Shown: positions 23,776-35,810 of the stretch, piece by piece | Layout of the letters: every line of letters starts with the position of its first letter | How positions within the stretch are numbered: the first letter of the stretch is position 1 | Assembly: GCF_027887165.1 (NCBI RefSeq) | Contig: NC_077227.1 | Span: 535,729,793-535,793,792 of the forward strand | DNA length: 64,000 bases | Direction of reading: 5' to 3' | Source: Monodelphis domestica | Taxonomy: Eukaryota > Chordata > Mammalia > Didelphimorphia > Didelphidae | The notes under the pieces: model-generated | What the model saw: only the letters and a program-made list of their open reading frames with translations | Databases searched by the model: none | What the model was told of the DNA's origin: nothing | Position numbers and translations under genes: made by a program

Positions 23776-25395
23776 GCCCCAGAAACATTGATTAAGTACT
23801 TATAATGTATCAAGCACTGTGCAAAGAAAAAGTACTGAAAGCATTTCAGGCATGGAGAAGAGCCAATAAAAAGGTTGGAAATGGAAGATAGTATAAGGAA
23901 TAACAAGAAAATAGATCTTACTGGATCATAAAATACATGGAGAGTTGAAAAGTGTACAAAGACTGGAAAGGTAAAAGAAAGGGTGGTGAGGGCTTTAAAT
24001 GCCATAGGGAGAAATGTATATTTTATCCTGGAGGTAACAGGGAGTCAGAAGGATGATATGGTCAAATACACACTTTAGGAAAATCATGTGGGCAACTGAA
24101 TAAAGAATGGATTGGAGTTGGAGAGACTTAGAACTGTAGGGAGACAAACCAATTAGAAGACTTGTAACATTTTAGGTGTGAGTGAGAACTTGCACCAGAG
24201 TGTTGGTTATATGAGTGGAGCGAAGAGGAGACATGAAGAATATTGTGAAGGTAGAAACAAGATTTGGTGACAGATAGTGGAGTGAGTATAAGAGAGAATG
24301 ACACCAAGATTATGACCCTGGGTGATTGGGAAGATAACAATGTCCTAGACAGTAATTGAGAAATTTGGAAGCAGGGAAAACTTAGGGGGGACATAATAAT
24401 TATTTTTTAAGACTTGCTGGATTTGAGATGTCTGTTGGCTATCCAGCTCATTTTTTTCAAAAGGGAGTTGGTGATTTAAGACTATAGAGACCAGGACTGG
24501 TTGTATAGACCTGGGAATCATTGGTATAGAGGCGATTATTGAACCCAAAGGAGCTTGAGTTCCCTAAGTGAGATAATATAGAGGTAGAAGAGAAGAGGAC
24601 TCAGGATAGAGTCTTTGGAGATACCCATAGTTAATGGTTAGGAAGAAGATACAGAGAAAAAGACTGAGAAGAAATGATTAGACAGGAAGGAGAATCAGAC
24701 ACTATCATGGAAGATTAGAAAGAGAAGAGTATTATGAAGTTTTTGACAGTGTCAAAATTTGTAGAGAGGTTAAAAAAGATGAGGATTGAGGAAAAGCCAT
24801 TAACTTGGTCAATTAAGAGATTATTAGTAACTTTGGAGGGAGAAGTTTCAGTCAAATGATGAGCCAGATTGTAGAAGATTTTTTAAAAACTCTCACCCTT
24901 CTGTCTTAGAATCAATACTATGTATTAGTTCCAAAGCATAAGAGCTGTAAGGGCTAGGTAATAAGGGATAAATGACTTGTCCAGGGTCACACAGCTAGGA
25001 AGTATCCACAGCCAGATTGGAACCCAGAACTTCTCATCTTCAGGCCTGGCTCACTATCCAGAGCCAACCAGCAGCCCCCTTAGAAGCTTTATAACAGTGT
25101 GAAGGGAGATGAATTGGAGACACCCAGATAGCTTTCTCTGGGAATTTAGCTGAAAAGGGGATACAATTATAGCTAATAATGGTAAAAGGATCAAGGTAGA
25201 TTTTTTTTAAGATAGGGAAGAAATGGACATGTTTGTAGGCATTGGGGAAGGAGCCAGTAGACACAGAAAGATTAAAGATTAAAGAGAAGGTAGAGATAAT
25301 AGTGAGGGCAATCTGCTGGAGAAGACAAAAAAGGATTTGGGATTAAAGAGATCAAAGATACTTCTTAATAAAACAGTAACTCTTGAAACAGAGGA
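23776..25395 (-). mobile_element. L2 LINE, reverse transcriptase region to 3' end, antisense
   Basis: On the minus strand the decayed ORF2 reads VIILVSFSLILTPLSVTKS around 24250-24320 (the L2 word NLGVILDSSLSLTPHIQSVTKS) and, near 25190-25264, STGSFPNAYKHV followed by PILKKIYLDPFTIISY. The 3' end at about 23780-23830 shows GATTAAGTACTTATAATGTA, the antisense L2 tail. At about 1.6 kb (1.4 kb without the nested SINE) this is the longest L2 piece here. Confidence 0.85.
24888..25078 (-). mobile_element. SINE (type A) nested in L2
   Basis: ACTCTCACCCTTCTGTCTTA through GGGTCACACAGCTAGGAAG to GAGCCAACCAGCAGCCCC. L2 sequence continues on both sides. Confidence 0.88.
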
Positions 25396-25790
25396 CACTA
25401 CTACCTGTGTGACCATGAAATCCTGAATTCCCTTCAAGGCTCAGATCAAGAACTATGTCCAGTTGTTAGATTGCCACACTACTGCTACCTCACCCCATCA
25501 CTTTATATATCCTGAATTTATCTAGAATCATATTGCATCTATCCTTTCTTACTAATGAAATATTAGCTCTTGGAAGGCCTGTATTACGCATGTATTTGTA
25601 TCTCCAGGGTCTAACATAATAACTAATACTTAGTAGCTGCTTTAAAATGCTTGTTGTTTGACAGAGAAGCCTTTTTCCTCATCTGTAAAATGGGGGAAAT
25701 AACTATAATGCCTACCTCACAGGGTTATTTTGATAAGAAAATGAGATAATGCATTGTCTTTTTGTATACCTTAAAACTCTTTGTAAACAG
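25396..25790 (+). mobile_element. L2 3' end followed by MIR remnant
   Basis: 25440-25665 follows the sense L2 3' UTR (CTCTTGGAAGGCCTGTATTA, GTATCTCCAGGGTCTAACAT, AAATGCTTGTTGTTTGAC). 25670-25790 is a sense MIR 3' half (CTCATCTGTAAAATGGGGG, CACAGGGTTATTTTGATAAG). Confidence 0.75.
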
Positions 25791-25938
25791 GAGCAGCTAG
25801 GTGGCCAGATAGGTTCAGATCTGGCCTCAGACTCTTCTTAGCTGTGTGACCCTGGACAAGTCACTTACCCACAATTAACTAGCCCTTATTACTCTTCTGC
25901 TTTAGAATTAAATTCTAAGACAGAAGGTAAGGGTTGTT
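25791..25938 (+). mobile_element. SINE (type A), internally shortened
   Basis: GAGCAGCTAGGTGGCCAGAT joins to CAGATCTGGCCTCAGACTC, then CCCTGGACAAGTCACTTACC and AAGACAGAAGGTAAGGGTTG. Confidence 0.85.
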
Positions 25939-26544
25939 TGTTTTTTTAAAACTATGCAAACATCAGCTATTTTCATTAAAACAATAAACTCTCCAAACTT
26001 TAGAGTAATAACATAGTACTAGAATAATAGAATCTTTGGGTTTTTAAATCCTAATATTATAAAATCTGGGATTTGGAAAGGGCTGTAGAGATAATCTGTC
26101 CAACCTTTGCCCTATATAAGTTTCTTCTAAGCAGCTCTTTGGGAGCACTGTTCATTTGACTCATTTCAGCAAATATTAAGTAGTTGCATCTATCTCCATT
26201 TGCCTTGTCCCTGCAAGACTCTAATTGATAATTTATTACATCACAGGAGACAGACTATATCAACTTTAGAGAAATACTTAACATAGATAAATGATCCAAG
26301 GGATAGCTCAATGTCCCCCTTCTGCCTTGAAAAGAGAAGATAGTAATTACTGTAACAATAACAACAATAAATGCAATTCTTTATATTCATATAACCTTTC
26401 ATACTATACAAAGTTGCTTTAAAAACCAATATTTCATTTTATCTTAGCAACAACCCTAAAAGATGGTAAAAGGATCATTAACAACATTTAACCAATGAAG
26501 ACACTGAAACTTAGAAAGGTAAAATCCCTTTGAGCAGAGATTCT
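25939..26544. other. Gene-free stretch with an antisense MIR scrap
   Basis: 26425-26525 resembles antisense MIR (CATTTTATCTTAGCAACAAC, AGACACTGAAACTTAGAAAG). The rest is unassigned. Confidence 0.55.
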
Positions 26545-26910
26545 TACCCTTTTTTTTTTTTTGGATCATGAGCCCCTTTGGCAATCTAGTGAAGCTTGTG
26601 AACCCCATCTGTTTAGCTGGGAAAAGAAAAGATTGGGAATGGGATGGGAGTGTGCTTAATCATCATCTTCAACCATATGAAGGGTTATTTTGGGTTAAAG
26701 GGATTAGACTTGTACTGCCTGGTCCTAAAAGACAGAACTCCACTCAGTGGGCAGAAGTAAAAGGGATACAGCTTTTGGGTCAGTGCAAAGCAAAATATTT
26801 GAATAATCAGGGCACTTCAGATATGGAAAGAGTCACTTCATGAGGTAAAAAGCTCTCAATCTCCAGAGATCTTCATTTGAAGTTTGGGTGACCATGTTAC
26901 CATAGTAAAT
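26545..26910 (+). mobile_element. DNA-transposon scrap then CR1/L3 LINE 3' remnant
   Basis: 26545-26615 (GAGCCCCTTTGGCAATCTAG) is an end of the TIR element also seen at 52010. From about 26640 the sequence follows the CR1/L3 3' region: ATATGAAGGGTTATTTTGGG, GTGGGCAGAAGTAAAAGGGA, AGAGATCTTCATTTGAAG. Diverged. Confidence 0.6.
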
Positions 26911-29189
26911 GTTTCTTTAGTGTTGTTTCATCTCTGTAAAGACCTGAGGAATCTAGACATTTTGACAGAGGGAAATAGAATTTGTGAAACACCAGGAAGA
27001 TGTACAGATCTGACCATACCCACAATAGGGAGGAAGACCCCATGACCATGTAAAGGGGCCTTTAGAGCAGGTACCCTTTCTAATATGAAGATATCCCTAA
27101 GGGAGCTTACCTGGACATGGAGACATTCTTAATCCCCTCCCACAATGGGTGGACATAGCCTCTTTTGACTGTCTGTGTAACTACGAAACAGGCTGAGTTT
27201 TTAAACCTACCAAAATGAAAATATGAGTCACTCTGCTGCTGAGACTAAAGGGTAATGGTCTCAATTCACTCACAGCAGAGACACCATGAGAACCAGTGAG
27301 AAGGGGACAATTTCCTTCTCCTTCTCTCCCCTATATTTTGTTCTGATTATGTTCATTCTTCATCTCAGGTTTAGGTGTAGTGATCTCCACCAGAGAAGAG
27401 TTTGAGCCATGGCCACCCTTGAGTCCAGATTGCAGGTGAGATAGTATAACCAGCCATCCTAGAAGGGAAACCCTAAGAAACCAGGATGCCTGGGACTCAA
27501 GCTCAGAGGGAAGTTTGGACTTGGGACTTGGGCTTGTGAGCTATAGAATTTGAGTTCAGCTATGATTAATCCACTTCCCTGCCCTAGATACTGAGGTGCT
27601 ACAGGGGGGAAGAAATTGTTCTTCTTACACATGGGGAAGTGCATTTGTATATTTGTGATTGTGACTTTTTTTTGTTTTGACATGTTCTAATAGAATAAGG
27701 AAGACACAAAATTTAGGCTTTAGTTTACAGGATTTTCTTCCTTCTTCTTTCAATCCACTGCCTCCTAGTTTTTGTATTCCCTGCTCACCAGGTAGGGAAA
27801 AATGGACTTTGACAGTTGTTATTGCACCAAGTCAACTGATCACTATGTATCCATGATCATGATTCACTTTTGAAAGTATTTTGAAATGTATTCTGTGTCA
27901 CTAACATTTTCTCCATCACTTTCATAAGTCTAGACAATTTTCAAAACAACAAGTCAAGCCCAGAGTTGTAGGGTTGCTTTTTATTCTCAAATTGAAATTT
28001 TAACAATTAGCTCTTCAACATACCCCTGAGTAAGAGGAACTATTTTATTTCACTGATCTTCTCCTACTTGACCCAGATATAGTCCCTGATCTGGAGTGAT
28101 GACCTGAGATCCAACCTCCTTTTCCATTATCTGCAGATGTGAATTCTATTGGCATGCCCAAAGAATTGGTGAGACCCCTGGGATGATACTCTGGGTGATG
28201 GTTCCTGTATGAATACTTATCCAATTTTCTTTGTTTTATAAATTATGTAGCCATAGTTTGTCAAGTATTTAAATTCTATGACAATAGGTAGTCAATGGGG
28301 AGGGAATGATGGCAAGAAGAGAATGATGACAGAAGCAACAATTCAGATGTGACACAGAAGATCTGGAGTAGTAGACCTCAAATTTTTTATATTTTGAGCA
28401 ACATCTGATATCATCTCTCCCAGCTAAATTTTTAACCTTGGATTTAAACTGCTTAGGGCAGCCATTTTTCAAGCCATATATTGTTGTAGTAGTAAAGTAA
28501 TTGAAAGGACATGAGATTTGTAAGGGGGTAGACTATCCTGCCAGCCATGCCAAATGTGCTGGTTATGCCAATTATAGGGTGGCATACCCTCCAAGAATAC
28601 TTGAGATACCAAAGAAAGAGGGATTTATGTCCACTTAGTCATTAATAGGTTTTGCTAGAGTTAATTAGTTTAATTGGAGGAATTTTCACAGAAGAGGTCC
28701 AAGAAATATTGAGGATTCCCACACCAACTCCAACCTAGATCAAATATTATGTAGAAGCAAAACAAAGAAGATCTAGAGCCAGGGATGGCCCAGGGTCACA
28801 TGTAAGTTTTCCCTTCAGATAGTTGGGGTTTCTTTGGCTATTTACATTTACCCCAGGTAGTTCACATTTTCAGCGGAGTCATTGGTCACATATTTATATT
28901 ACTCTAGCTACCACCATATAGTAGTCTAAACATTTACAAATTAACTATCCTCTGATAGTCCAAAGAGGACACTAGAGTCTTTTAGGAAGACTATCGCAAG
29001 CGTGCACCAGAGAGGCACTGAGTTAGCTATTTGGCAGATAGCTCAAGAAAAGTGCCACTTATGGATAACCCAGATATTGTACTTCTTCATTAGATAATGA
29101 GTACAATGATATGCTTAAGGAAGAAAGCATAGTGCCTTGAGGGCTGGGCAATAATGTGTGAGATAAAAATATTTCAGAGAGTATTAGGG
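26911..29189. other. 2.3-kb gene-free stretch, nothing recognised
   Basis: I found no SINE, LINE or coding frame. Open frames of 67-74 codons on the minus strand have no domain or codon pattern. The sequence looks unique, so any conserved noncoding element here would be visible only by alignment to other marsupials. Confidence 0.5.
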
Positions 29190-29370
29190 GTTCAGGTTAA
29201 GGATTCTTAACTTGGGATCCTTGAACAATCAGAAAGTCCCTGGTTAGGAACAAAATGTCACATCTTTATTTACGTTAATCTTGGGTTCTTTTATAATCCT
29301 CTGCCATTTGACACATTTAAAAACATTATTCCAAGGAGTCCATGACACACATATAAAAAAGATTAAGAAC
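29190..29370. mobile_element. Small TIR DNA-transposon remnant
   Basis: GATTCTTAACTTGGGATCC near the left end pairs loosely with GGAGTCCATGACAC...AAGATTAAGAAC at the right. AT-rich interior. Probably a non-autonomous hAT, low certainty about family. Confidence 0.5.
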
Positions 29371-30078
29371 ATATACAGATGATCTCTGAGATATATCTTT
29401 CAACACTATGATTTTTCCTCCCATATTTCAACATGGAAGTCTCCTCTCTCTTACCCTTAAAGAAATGAGCAATGGGGATATTCCTGACCTCATGTGCAAA
29501 GATGCCATGTGAGATGAGCCCAGGGCCAGGACCAACTTACAAAGGAGGCTTGATAAAATGGAAAGGGCATGGAACTCAGAGCTGGAAGAACTGGTTTCAA
29601 ATACTTACTCTGTCATTTACTGTCATTGTGACCTTGAACAATAAGTTACTCTAAGTCTCATTTTTCTCATCTTTAAAATGAGGCAGATTCTCTCAGTGCC
29701 TTCAGAGATTCCTTCTGGTTTTAAATCTATGAATCTATGGGGTTGGGAAATATAGCCAAAGTCTAAGAATTCTAATTCAGAAGAGGAGTCAGTGTTGGGA
29801 TCAGTCTTGCTAGAGAAATACTAAATCAGGACTTATGTCACGTGTTCTCCCTAAAGACAGAGATAAGTGAAATTGGAACCAGGCAAAGTTTGTCTTGGAT
29901 ACTTCTCCCTCCTCCTTGCCCCTACTCTTAAATACCTACTTTAGCAATAGTTTCTTCTTTCCTGAAAGAGAAGTTTTGATAGGAGTCACCTCTAATGATG
30001 TTTCTCTGTGTGGAGAGGCCGTGGAGCCTGCTTCCTTGGAGTGTTGTAATGACACATAATGAAAATGGGGGGGGGGGG
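29371..30078. other. Spacer with a sense MIR remnant at 29555-29740
   Basis: GGGCATGGAACTCAGAGCTG, TTGTGACCTTGAACAATAAG and TCATCTTTAAAATGAGGCAG mark the MIR. A G11 run precedes the next SINE at about 30067-30077. Confidence 0.6.
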
Positions 30079-30272
30079 CGGCAGCTGGGTGGCTTAGTGG
30101 ATTGAGAGTCAGACAAGAGATGGGAGGTCCTGGGTTCAAATGTGACCTCAGATACTTCCTAGCTGTATGACCTTGGGCAAGTCAATTAACCCACATTGCC
30201 TAGCCCTTACCACTCTTCTGCCTTAGAACCAATACCCAGTATTGATTCTAAGATGGAAGGTAAAGGTTTTAA
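30079..30272 (+). mobile_element. SINE (type A), full length and well preserved
   Basis: GGCAGCTGGGTGGCTTAGTG, GAGATGGGAGGTCCTGGG, CTTGGGCAAGTCAATTAACC, ACCAATACCCAGTATTGATT and AGATGGAAGGTAAAGG in order. One of the least diverged copies here. Confidence 0.93.
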
Positions 30273-31670
30273 ATTTAAAAAGAAAAGAAAATGGGTTAGA
30301 GGAAAGTGAATATGCATATCCATCTCTAACTGTTTCTTGGCTGCTAACCATATGGCTAGGAGAAGCCTTTTTAGTTGTCTGGGTAGCTGGAAATGTCTGT
30401 CTTTAAAAAGTACTCATGACCCAGAGACCCTACCATTTTCCTCAACCTCCTTTTCTGGCTGATTTCTTAGTTGCTGCCAGTATCTAGAGAAAGGCAGTGC
30501 TGTAAGAGGAGAGGGCTTGGACCTTCTCTTTGATGCTCATATATGGTCCTGTGGAAATAAGTGTCTTGGTCCTTTGGCTTTATGTTTTACTCTTTTCCAT
30601 TTCCAGTAAAGGAGATTTATCTGGAGGCTCTGATCTTATGAGTTTTGAAAAATCAAAAGAATGTGCCTTCATGGATGCTTTTCTGAATATGAACTTTGAG
30701 TGCTAGGTAGGAACTGAACTAAATTTATATCTTCAAAGTAAATGTCACTTCATAAAACCTAATTGACATGAAATGGTTAAATAAAGGTGGGGGGCTAGTT
30801 ACTGGGACCTAACAATAAAGGAAATAAGGGAATGAGGGCTCGAACCAACGGCATTAGAGAAGATATACCCCCAAGCCCATCTGAGTACCCCTAGCATCCT
30901 TAGGGGGCCAACGTAGCTGGTGGCTCTGAAAGAGTGCATCAAAGCATCATCACTACACAAAAAAGAACCCTCTATCTGGTGGAAATAGGTGAGTCAGGAG
31001 GTAGTGGTACAGACCATAGCCCTGAGGACCCCAGCAATTTAGCTGGGAGTAAAGGATTAACTGTCAGAGAGCACCAGAAGCTAGCAAAAAATGAATGACC
31101 CTTTGAGGAGACAGCTTGGTCCAGACAAACTGCCAGCCCTTCAGCATTTTTTACAGTTCATTTTCTGATCTCAATTAGACTTCCTGGCCTGAATCTCTGC
31201 TCTAATAACTATTTTTCTCATTCATCATCCTCTGCTCCACAGACAACCTGGTAACTGGATTATAAAAAGGAAAAACCAAGCCTGGTTGTTTAAATTAAGA
31301 TTGCCATCTTCCTAATGAGTGTCTAGTCTCCTCTGCCTCAGGTAAAGGTTTCCCTTTACCCATCCTGAGATTTGCCTGATCCTTCATTCCCTTGGGCAGG
31401 ATATGGCAATGTACTCTCACTGAGAATGTCAGAGACTGGGTTTCCCTAGACATGTTGTCATTTTAAGACTGAACTGTCATGGTGCAAGAAAAGCCATGTC
31501 CCCTGTGAAAGGGACTGGGGACAATAGAAAATAGGTCAAAGAGAGCACATTGGGGTGGAGATGGGGCCAAGATAATGCACCCAAAGTCAGAACTCATAGT
31601 TGACCTCCAATTCTGCTACTCCCATTCTCAAATTTCCATGGCCCCATGACACAGGATCAGCCATCATCCA
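30273..31670. other. 1.4-kb gene-free stretch, nothing recognised
   Basis: No known repeat or open frame of interest. AT-moderate sequence with scattered short frames only. Confidence 0.5.
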
Positions 31671-32080
31671 AATGTAATCCTGGATCCAGAGACAGAAATT
31701 CTAGGTTTGAATAATGGCTCTCTAATGTACTACCTATGTGACCTTAGGCAAGTCACTTCCATACCCTTCTCAGTTTCCTCTTAGGTGAAACAGATAATTG
31801 CAAAGGACCTTGTTGGCTCTAGAACTGCCTCCATATAGCCTCACAAATAGTTCATCCCCATAGTAAAAGATTCCTTTTTAAATTACCTGGGCATAGTGGA
31901 TATATTGCTGACCTTAGACTCAAGATCTAGATTTAAATCCTGCCTCAAACACTTATTCTAACTGTATGACCCTAGTCTAGTCACCTAAACTCCTTAAAAT
32001 TTGGTTTGTCTGTAAAAACGAGTAATTTGGACAAGATGACCTCTAGAGTCTCCTCCAGGTCCAAATCTATGATCCTATGA
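31671..32080 (+). mobile_element. Two sense MIR remnants in tandem
   Basis: 31675-31830 (GTGACCTTAGGCAAGTCACT, GTTTCCTCTTAGGTGAAAC) and 31890-32080 (TGACCCTAGTCTAGTCACC, CCTCCAGGTCCAAATCTATG). Confidence 0.72.
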
Positions 32081-32320
32081 TAACTCAACCTCACTTCCCC
32101 TCTGAAAAGCTCTTCCCCATTACCCTGAGCAACCAGACCCAGAGAAGAGGAAGAAGGCCAGGCACTCAAGGGGCTGCACTTGAGTTTTTTGATATTCATG
32201 CTTTCTGTGGGTTCTATCTTACTATCCATCTTAAATAGCTAAGATTGAAAACTGCTTCAGGCAAAGATTGGGTTCCTTTTTTATTTTTTATTTTTCTTAA
32301 TCCATTTAAAGTAGGCAGTA

Positions 32321-32501
32321 GGGGGCTGCTGGATTGAGAGCCAGTCCTAGAAACAGGAGGTCCTAGGTTCAAATCTGACCTCAGACACTTCCTAGCTGTG
32401 TGACCCTGGGCAAGTCACTTAACCCCCATTGCCTAACCCTTACCACTCTTCTGCCTTGGAACCAATACAGTATTTATTCCAAAATGGAAGGTAACAGTTT
32501 A
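32321..32501 (+). mobile_element. SINE (type A)
   Basis: GATTGAGAGCCAGTCCTAG, CTAGCTGTGTGACCCTGGG, CACTCTTCTGCCTTGGAACC and AATGGAAGGTAACAG. Head slightly truncated. Confidence 0.92.
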
Positions 32502-32520
32502 AAAAAAATAAAGTAGGCAG

Positions 32521-32524
<4 letters not shown>

Positions 32525-32562
<38 letters not shown>
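32525..32562. repeat. (TA)n microsatellite between two SINEs
   Basis: Perfect alternating TA of 38 bp, located where the A-rich tail of the preceding sense SINE meets the T-rich start of the following antisense SINE. Self-complementary, likely to extrude a cruciform. Confidence 0.97.
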
Positions 32563-32564
<2 letters not shown>

Positions 32565-32567
<3 letters not shown>

Positions 32568-32718
32568 CCCTTACCTTCTTTCTTAGAATCTATACTAAAT
32601 ATCAATTTCAAGGCAGAAGAGGAATAAGGGCTAAGCAGTTGGGGCAAATGACTTGCCCAGGGTCACAGAGCTAGGAAATCTGCCTGACTCTCTATCCACT
32701 GAGCCATCTAGCTGTCCA
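32565..32718 (-). mobile_element. SINE (type A), internal deletion
   Basis: AAACCCTTACCTTCTTTCTT, GACTTGCCCAGGGTCACAGA, then after a gap CCACTGAGCCATCTAGCTG. Tail to tail with the SINE at 32321. Confidence 0.88.
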
Positions 32719-32823
32719 TTAATAATAGTATATTCCCAGTGAAGAATGGTATAGGATAAATTATATAAAGGGCATCTTCAGAGTAATATGTGGCTGGAAA
32801 AGGGGGTAGGTAATTGACATAAA

Positions 32824-33062
32824 TGGGGGCAGCTAGGTGATGCAGTGGATAGATTACCAGCCTGCAATCAGGAAGACCTGAGTTCAAATGAGGTCTCAGA
32901 TACATTCTAAGTGTGTGACCCTGGGCAAGTCATTTAACCCTATTTGCCTTAATTTCCACATAAGTAAAATAAGATGGAGAAGGAAATAGCAAATCACTCC
33001 AGTGTCGTTGCCAAGAAAACATCAAATCAGGTCACATAGAGTCAGACACAACAACAATAACT
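32824..33062 (+). mobile_element. Marsupial SINE (type B, MAR1-like), full length
   Basis: Head GGGGCAGCTAGGTGATGCAG, CCTGAGTTCAAATGAGGTC, GGAAATAGCAAATCACTCC, then the distinctive 3' end GTTGCCAAGAAAACATC and CATAGAGTCAGACACAACAA. Confidence 0.88.
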
Positions 33063-33700
33063 ATGATCATATAATGAGAGAGAAATGATGGCATCGCCAA
33101 TTCATTTCATTGCTGTCCATCAGCGATGTGAGCTCTTAGAGGAAGAATCCCCTATGTAAAGCATTCATGAGAAGACGTTGATAAGAAGTACACAGGAAAA
33201 GGTGTGGATAGGTTGGAGCAGAGCCACAGAACTAATAATAATGGCAGTTATTATAGTAATATTTATTTTGCACTTACTATGGACTGAGTACTATGCTAAA
33301 GCACTTTACAATTATTAACTCATGTGATCCTCACAACAAATTCAGAAGGTAGATGTTATTATTATCTCCATTTTACAGATGAGGAAACTGAGTCAAACAG
33401 AGAGTAAGTGACTTCCTAGGGTTTGAGGTCACATTTGAACTCAGGTTTCTTGACTCTAGACTCAGCACTTTATCCACTACACCATCTAGCTAGAGCTAGA
33501 AGAGACCATCCAATCCACCCTCCTCATTTTACAGATAGGGATACAGAGGTCCAGAGAGATAAAGATGATTTGCCTGAGGATGTACAGTAAATGTTTCTCA
33601 TTTTACAGAGGAAAATTAAGCTCAAAGAACTGAAGAGATATGCCTATGGTTGCACAGGTAGCAAGAAGCACAGCTGGATTCAAACCCAGATTCCCCCAGA
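33063..33700 (-). mobile_element. Two antisense MIR-class remnants
   Basis: 33235-33480: CATTTTACAGATGAGGAAAC, CTTTATCCACTACACCATC. 33490-33700: TCATTTTACAGATAGGGATA, AGCACAGCTGGATTCAAAC. 33063-33234 is unassigned. Confidence 0.75.
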
Positions 33701-34339
33701 TGCATGTTCATTGAATTGTAAATCTTTCAGTCATGAAAGTAATTCTTCCTGAATTTGATGCCACCATCTGAATATGAATTCCAAGTCAGCAGGAGTCTGA
33801 TGAATACTGAGGGTTTGTCATCATGGCTCAGGTCTGCATCATTGGACTCAGGCATCTCAAACTGAAATTATCTAATTAAATTTATTCCATTCTTAAGATA
33901 AAACCTATTATAAGATCCATGTCTTACTGACTTGAATGGTTTGTTTTTTCCTTCATTTTTCTTATGAGTTCATCTGAACAATCTCTACTAGAATTGGGGA
34001 ATGGACTGTTTCACACGGGAAGGAATCAAGATTCCCAATGAACCTTTTTAGATACCAAGCACTGCCCAGAACAATCCAGACTAAAACCTGGCAGTGTGAC
34101 AATCCACACAGAGATGTGGATATGTAATGATACCCCCCAGAACCTTGGCATGAAATCATCCCTGCCAGAATCTGTGTGGGAATGATCCCTACCAGAACCT
34201 AGGCATTGTCCACATGGACTCCAACTAAGTTTCTCAGAACAGATTCAGTGGGGGCAACAACTGTTTGATTTTTTTATTTTTATTGCCAGTGCCTACTGAG
34301 AGCAGGGCTTCAAATCTTCTTAAATATGAGATGGACTTG
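33701..34339. other. Gene-free stretch, nothing recognised
   Basis: Contains an internal imperfect repeat of CCAGAACCTTGGCAT / CCAGAACCTAGGCAT at about 34137-34206. No gene seen. Confidence 0.5.
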
Positions 34340-34518
34340 GAGACAGTTAAGTGACTTAGTATCCAGACCTAGAGACCAGGGATCCTGGGTTCAAATCTGG
34401 TCTCAGACACTTCCTAGCTGTGTGACCCTGGGCAAATTATTACCCCCATTTTCCTAGCCCTTGCCACTCTTCTTTCTTAGAGTCAATAGACAGAATTCAT
34501 TCTAAAAGATAATTTTAG
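34340..34518 (+). mobile_element. SINE (type A)
   Basis: GAGACAGTTAAGTGACTTAG, TCTGGTCTCAGACACTTCC, CCTAGCCCTTGCCACTCTT and TTCATTCTAAAAGATAA. It stops just before a perfect hairpin. Confidence 0.87.
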
Positions 34519-34520
34519 AA

Positions 34521-34559
34521 AATTTCACAAGTCCCTTCATGCAAGGGACTTGTGAAATT
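34521..34559. repeat. Perfect 17-bp inverted repeat, 5-nt loop
   Basis: The arm AATTTCACAAGTCCCTT (34521-34537) is followed by loop CATGC and the exact reverse complement AAGGGACTTGTGAAATT (34543-34559). Pairing stops at once outside. It abuts a SINE's 3' end but belongs to none of the families seen here. Confidence 0.97.
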
Positions 34560-35591
34560 ATGAGTACAGGGATTCTCCTTCCACTAACAATTGAAAGGTC
34601 ACTGGTTTGGGAAACTGACCAAATCCTCCCTCTGACACCGATCTATGATCTTATTGAGTGGCATATATATATAAAGAGAGAGACAGAGAGAGAAAGGGAG
34701 ATCTGGGTCTCAGTTTCCGCATTTATAAAATGAAGATATACTAGATGACTTGGCAGCTCTAAATATATGACCAGATAACTATTTAGTAGCTGAGTTCTAG
34801 GGTACTGTTTGAAGCACATAGAGATTAAAGACCTTGCCCTGGGTTACCCAATAAATAAGCATCACCAGAGCACAGATTTTAACCAGGTTTTCCTGTCTCT
34901 GACAACCCTATCCCCTAGGTCACTGATACCTCTGACTTAGACAAAATAGACAAATAATTGAATCGAACAAGATTTGGTGAATACCATTTTGACTCCATAA
35001 AGAGGATTTACAAAATGTGTGTTCACGTTGATTTTCCTTCCATCTATTTTGTACCTTTTAATCTCCCTAGAAAACTCTCTACTTTCTCACACATGAGTGT
35101 ATGGTCTTTGCTGCTTGGTCAAGTCTTGCAACTACAAGTTTTACTTTCAGAAACTTCACTGAAGGCTGCCAGATGAGGGTAGTAGAAGAGAGAAGGGTGT
35201 TCATTTAGTTTTTGAGTATGCTTGCTTAGGAGGAAGAAGGTATCCCCTTTGATTTTTATCTATGAGACCATAGAGCATCTTTTTCCTCCCATCTAGTATT
35301 TGCACCATGAACTTCAACAGTTTTGGGGGGGAAGGGTTTTGTAAACTTTTTAAGTAGTAAAGAAATGTAAGCTGTTATTCTTACAGAAGTGGGAGCAGAT
35401 CAGGATGACTCGTTTGCCTTCCCCAAGGCAAGTTACAGAGAAATAGCTACTGCTTGACTTGTCTCTGCCTGGGATCTATCTTCTGATCCTTGAGCTCCTT
35501 ACATCAGGAAAAAAAAGTGCTCTTCAAACCTTCAAACTTTGTATGAATGAGTTATTGGTAACTATTATTCAAACAAACAGGTGCACTTGAT
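34560..35591. other. Gene-free stretch with MIR scraps
   Basis: 34690-34760 and 34800-34920 have MIR-like words (GGGTCTCAGTTTCCGCATTT; CCTTGCCCTGGGTTACCCAA). The remainder is unassigned. Confidence 0.55.
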
Positions 35592-35810
35592 TTAGGAAGA
35601 CTGGAACTTGGGAATATCTAAATTCAGGCACTTACTAGTTCTGTGAGCCCTGGGCAAGTCACTTTGCCTCAATTTTCTCCCCTGTATAATGGGGATAATG
35701 ATAGCACATATCCCACCTGGCTGTTGTGAGAATGAAATGAGATAATATTTGTAAATCTCAGCACAATATCTGGCATCTAGTAGATATTTAATAATAAACA
35801 TTCATTCTCT
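35592..35810 (+). mobile_element. MIR remnant, nearly complete
   Basis: GGGCAAGTCACTTTGCCTCA, TGTATAATGGGGATAATGAT, GGCTGTTGTGAGAATGAAAT and ATCTGGCATCTAGTAGATAT follow MIR from core to 3' end. Confidence 0.88.

Noticed and set aside
24128-25264. Minus-strand frames of 67-88 codons with reverse-transcriptase-like words
   Set aside because: They are remnants of L2 ORF2 in an antisense decayed copy, not host genes.
34521-34559. microRNA precursor
   Set aside because: The stem is 17 bp with a 5-nt loop, too short for Drosha/Dicer processing, and perfectly paired.
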